From: Leucaena leucocephala
Taxonomy: Eukaryota > Streptophyta > Magnoliopsida > Fabales > Fabaceae
Reading direction: 5' to 3'
Assembly (NCBI GenBank): GCA_037074615.1
Contig: CM073562.1
Span: 13,811,001-13,875,000, forward strand
Length of the DNA: 64,000 nucleotides
The translations under genes and the position numbers were made by a program. Below, in pieces: positions 62,770-64,000 of this stretch (its first letter is position 1; each line of letters opens with the position of its first letter). Below the pieces are notes generated by a model. That model made no database searches and was not told where the DNA came from. It worked only from the letters and a program-made list of their open reading frames with translations.

Positions 62770-64000
62770 TATAAGGTATCAGGAAAATTAATTAATATAA
62801 ATTATTAATTCATGAGTATGTTAGTCTTGTAGAAATGTGTCAAATATATAATCTAATTAAAATTAATAATTAATAGAGGTTATTATTCTGCATTTTAGCA
62901 TCGCAACATATACGTTAAACATAAGCTACATATACAATGATGCAATCCATTGGAAAACAGTAGTCAAAGTAATTATGAGATCTTGCTTAAGCATTTATAT
63001 TTGTTTTATTATGGAGCATGTTATGTTTATGAAAGAAATTTCATATTACTACTAAATGATAAGATTATTAACTTCAATCATAGATCTTGTTATACACTTA
63101 AAGACAGAAATCTTTTAGAATCGATATGTTGAAGTGCAGGAAAACAAAATGAAAAAAAAAAAAAGAGTATAATTCGTTTAATTTGCCTAAATTTTTATAT
63201 AGAAGAAGAAGAAGAGAGATAGTATAGATTAGGGAAAATGGTGTCGGTGGAGGAAGCATCTAAGTAATTAATGGTTTGTAAGATGTTGAATCCATCAAAA
63301 CAACGTAGAGAGAGTAAACATAAGGATTGGATTCTCACGTAAAAATATTTTTTTTATTTTCAATGGAGGAATATTTTTTTTAATAATTTATCAGTCATAA
63401 AAATTATTCTAAAAATAACTATTTAAATATTTATTTATTTATAACTATTTTATATAATTTTTTTTAAAAACTATTTTTTAAAAAATACTAAAAATTATTT
63501 TTTATAATATATTTTTTAAACTTTTATCTAAATATGCCTTAAAATATTCAAGTATACAGAGGTAGTTTATGTTTTATATTTACAACTACTATCTTTTATT
63601 GTTTTCTAAATTGAGGAAAAATTACTAAAAAATCTCCTATTATAAAATTTATTGTCTAAAAATATATAAAATTTATTTAAAGACTAAAGTGCAACATATT
63701 TTTAATACGTATAACTTTTTTTTAACTATATACAAACTATATTTAACTATGAATAAAATAGATATAACTAGAGATATGTATATACAGCTAAAAAAGAATT
63801 TTACTTGCTCAAAGAACTTTGTTCCTTAAGCATCTTTTGGAAATAAATTTTGCAATGTCAAATTTTTAAGCAATTTTTCCTAAATTTATTATATTAATGC
63901 ATTTATATAAATATAATAAAATCTGATTAATGTGGAAGGATTTCATGAGCTTTCACTTCTCCTGGGCCCCTGGATTGTTTCCGGGAAAAATATGAGAATG
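62770..64000. other. AT-rich intergenic DNA, no gene seen
   Basis: Short frames such as the one near 62950-63132 have no family features. Nothing else could be supported to the window end. Confidence 0.5.

Noticed and set aside
1..64000. CRISPR arrays, operons, integrons, phage or bacterial defence systems
   Set aside because: No direct-repeat/spacer arrays or clustered prokaryotic-type genes were seen. All recognised genes are spliced or typical plant genes.
1..64000. tRNA, rRNA or snRNA genes
   Set aside because: No A-box/B-box pair, cloverleaf, rRNA or U-snRNA promoter pattern was recognised by eye. A covariance-model scan (tRNAscan-SE, Infernal) would be decisive, and a hit would overturn this.

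Overview
This window is plant nuclear DNA, most likely from a eudicot (rosid). It is strongly AT-rich. Its genes are split by GT..AG introns and widely spaced, and the gaps hold MITE-like elements, TA/CA microsatellites and one Ty1/copia retrotransposon. All functional calls come from reading the translated sequence and recalling protein families; no search was run.

Layout. 1-2710 is the 3' part of a Ty1/copia element with an open pol frame and a 169-bp 3' LTR. 2.7-10.9 kb is gene-poor. 10.9-11.8 kb (+) is an intronless FANTASTIC FOUR (FAF) gene. 11.8-23.7 kb is gene-poor. 23.7-25.8 kb (-) is a two-exon GPI-anchored protein. 30.0-34.5 kb (+) is a 15-exon large subunit of ADP-glucose pyrophosphorylase. 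35.7-37.0 kb (-) is a broken short-chain dehydrogenase gene with an early stop, a frameshift and no recognisable last exon. 39.2-41.1 kb (-) is mitochondrial peroxiredoxin IIF. 43.1-46.0 kb (-) is 3-ketodihydrosphingosine reductase (TSC10). 47.6-52.9 kb (-) is ECR1, the catalytic subunit of the NEDD8-activating enzyme. 54.7-58.1 kb (-) is a trichome-birefringence-like (TBL10/11-type) putative wall O-acetyltransferase. 58.1-64 kb is gene-poor.

Exon junctions were set by hand from GT/AG borders, reading phase and protein continuity. The spliced lengths are 201, 525, 197, 326, 449 and 463 aa for the six intron-containing genes, and each frame closes exactly. The products do not form a pathway: they cover starch synthesis, redox defence, sphingolipid synthesis, neddylation, wall acetylation and meristem control. 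What links them is position. From memory, the same genes lie in the same order in two Arabidopsis regions (about At5g19160-19260 and At3g06020-06080), each region keeping a different subset. I read the window as an ancestral block before, or with less, fractionation.

The intergenic DNA holds at least six copies of one non-autonomous repeat family with variable GA-rich cores, plus several Stowaway-like MITEs. I found no CRISPR array, operon, defence island or other clearly undescribed system.
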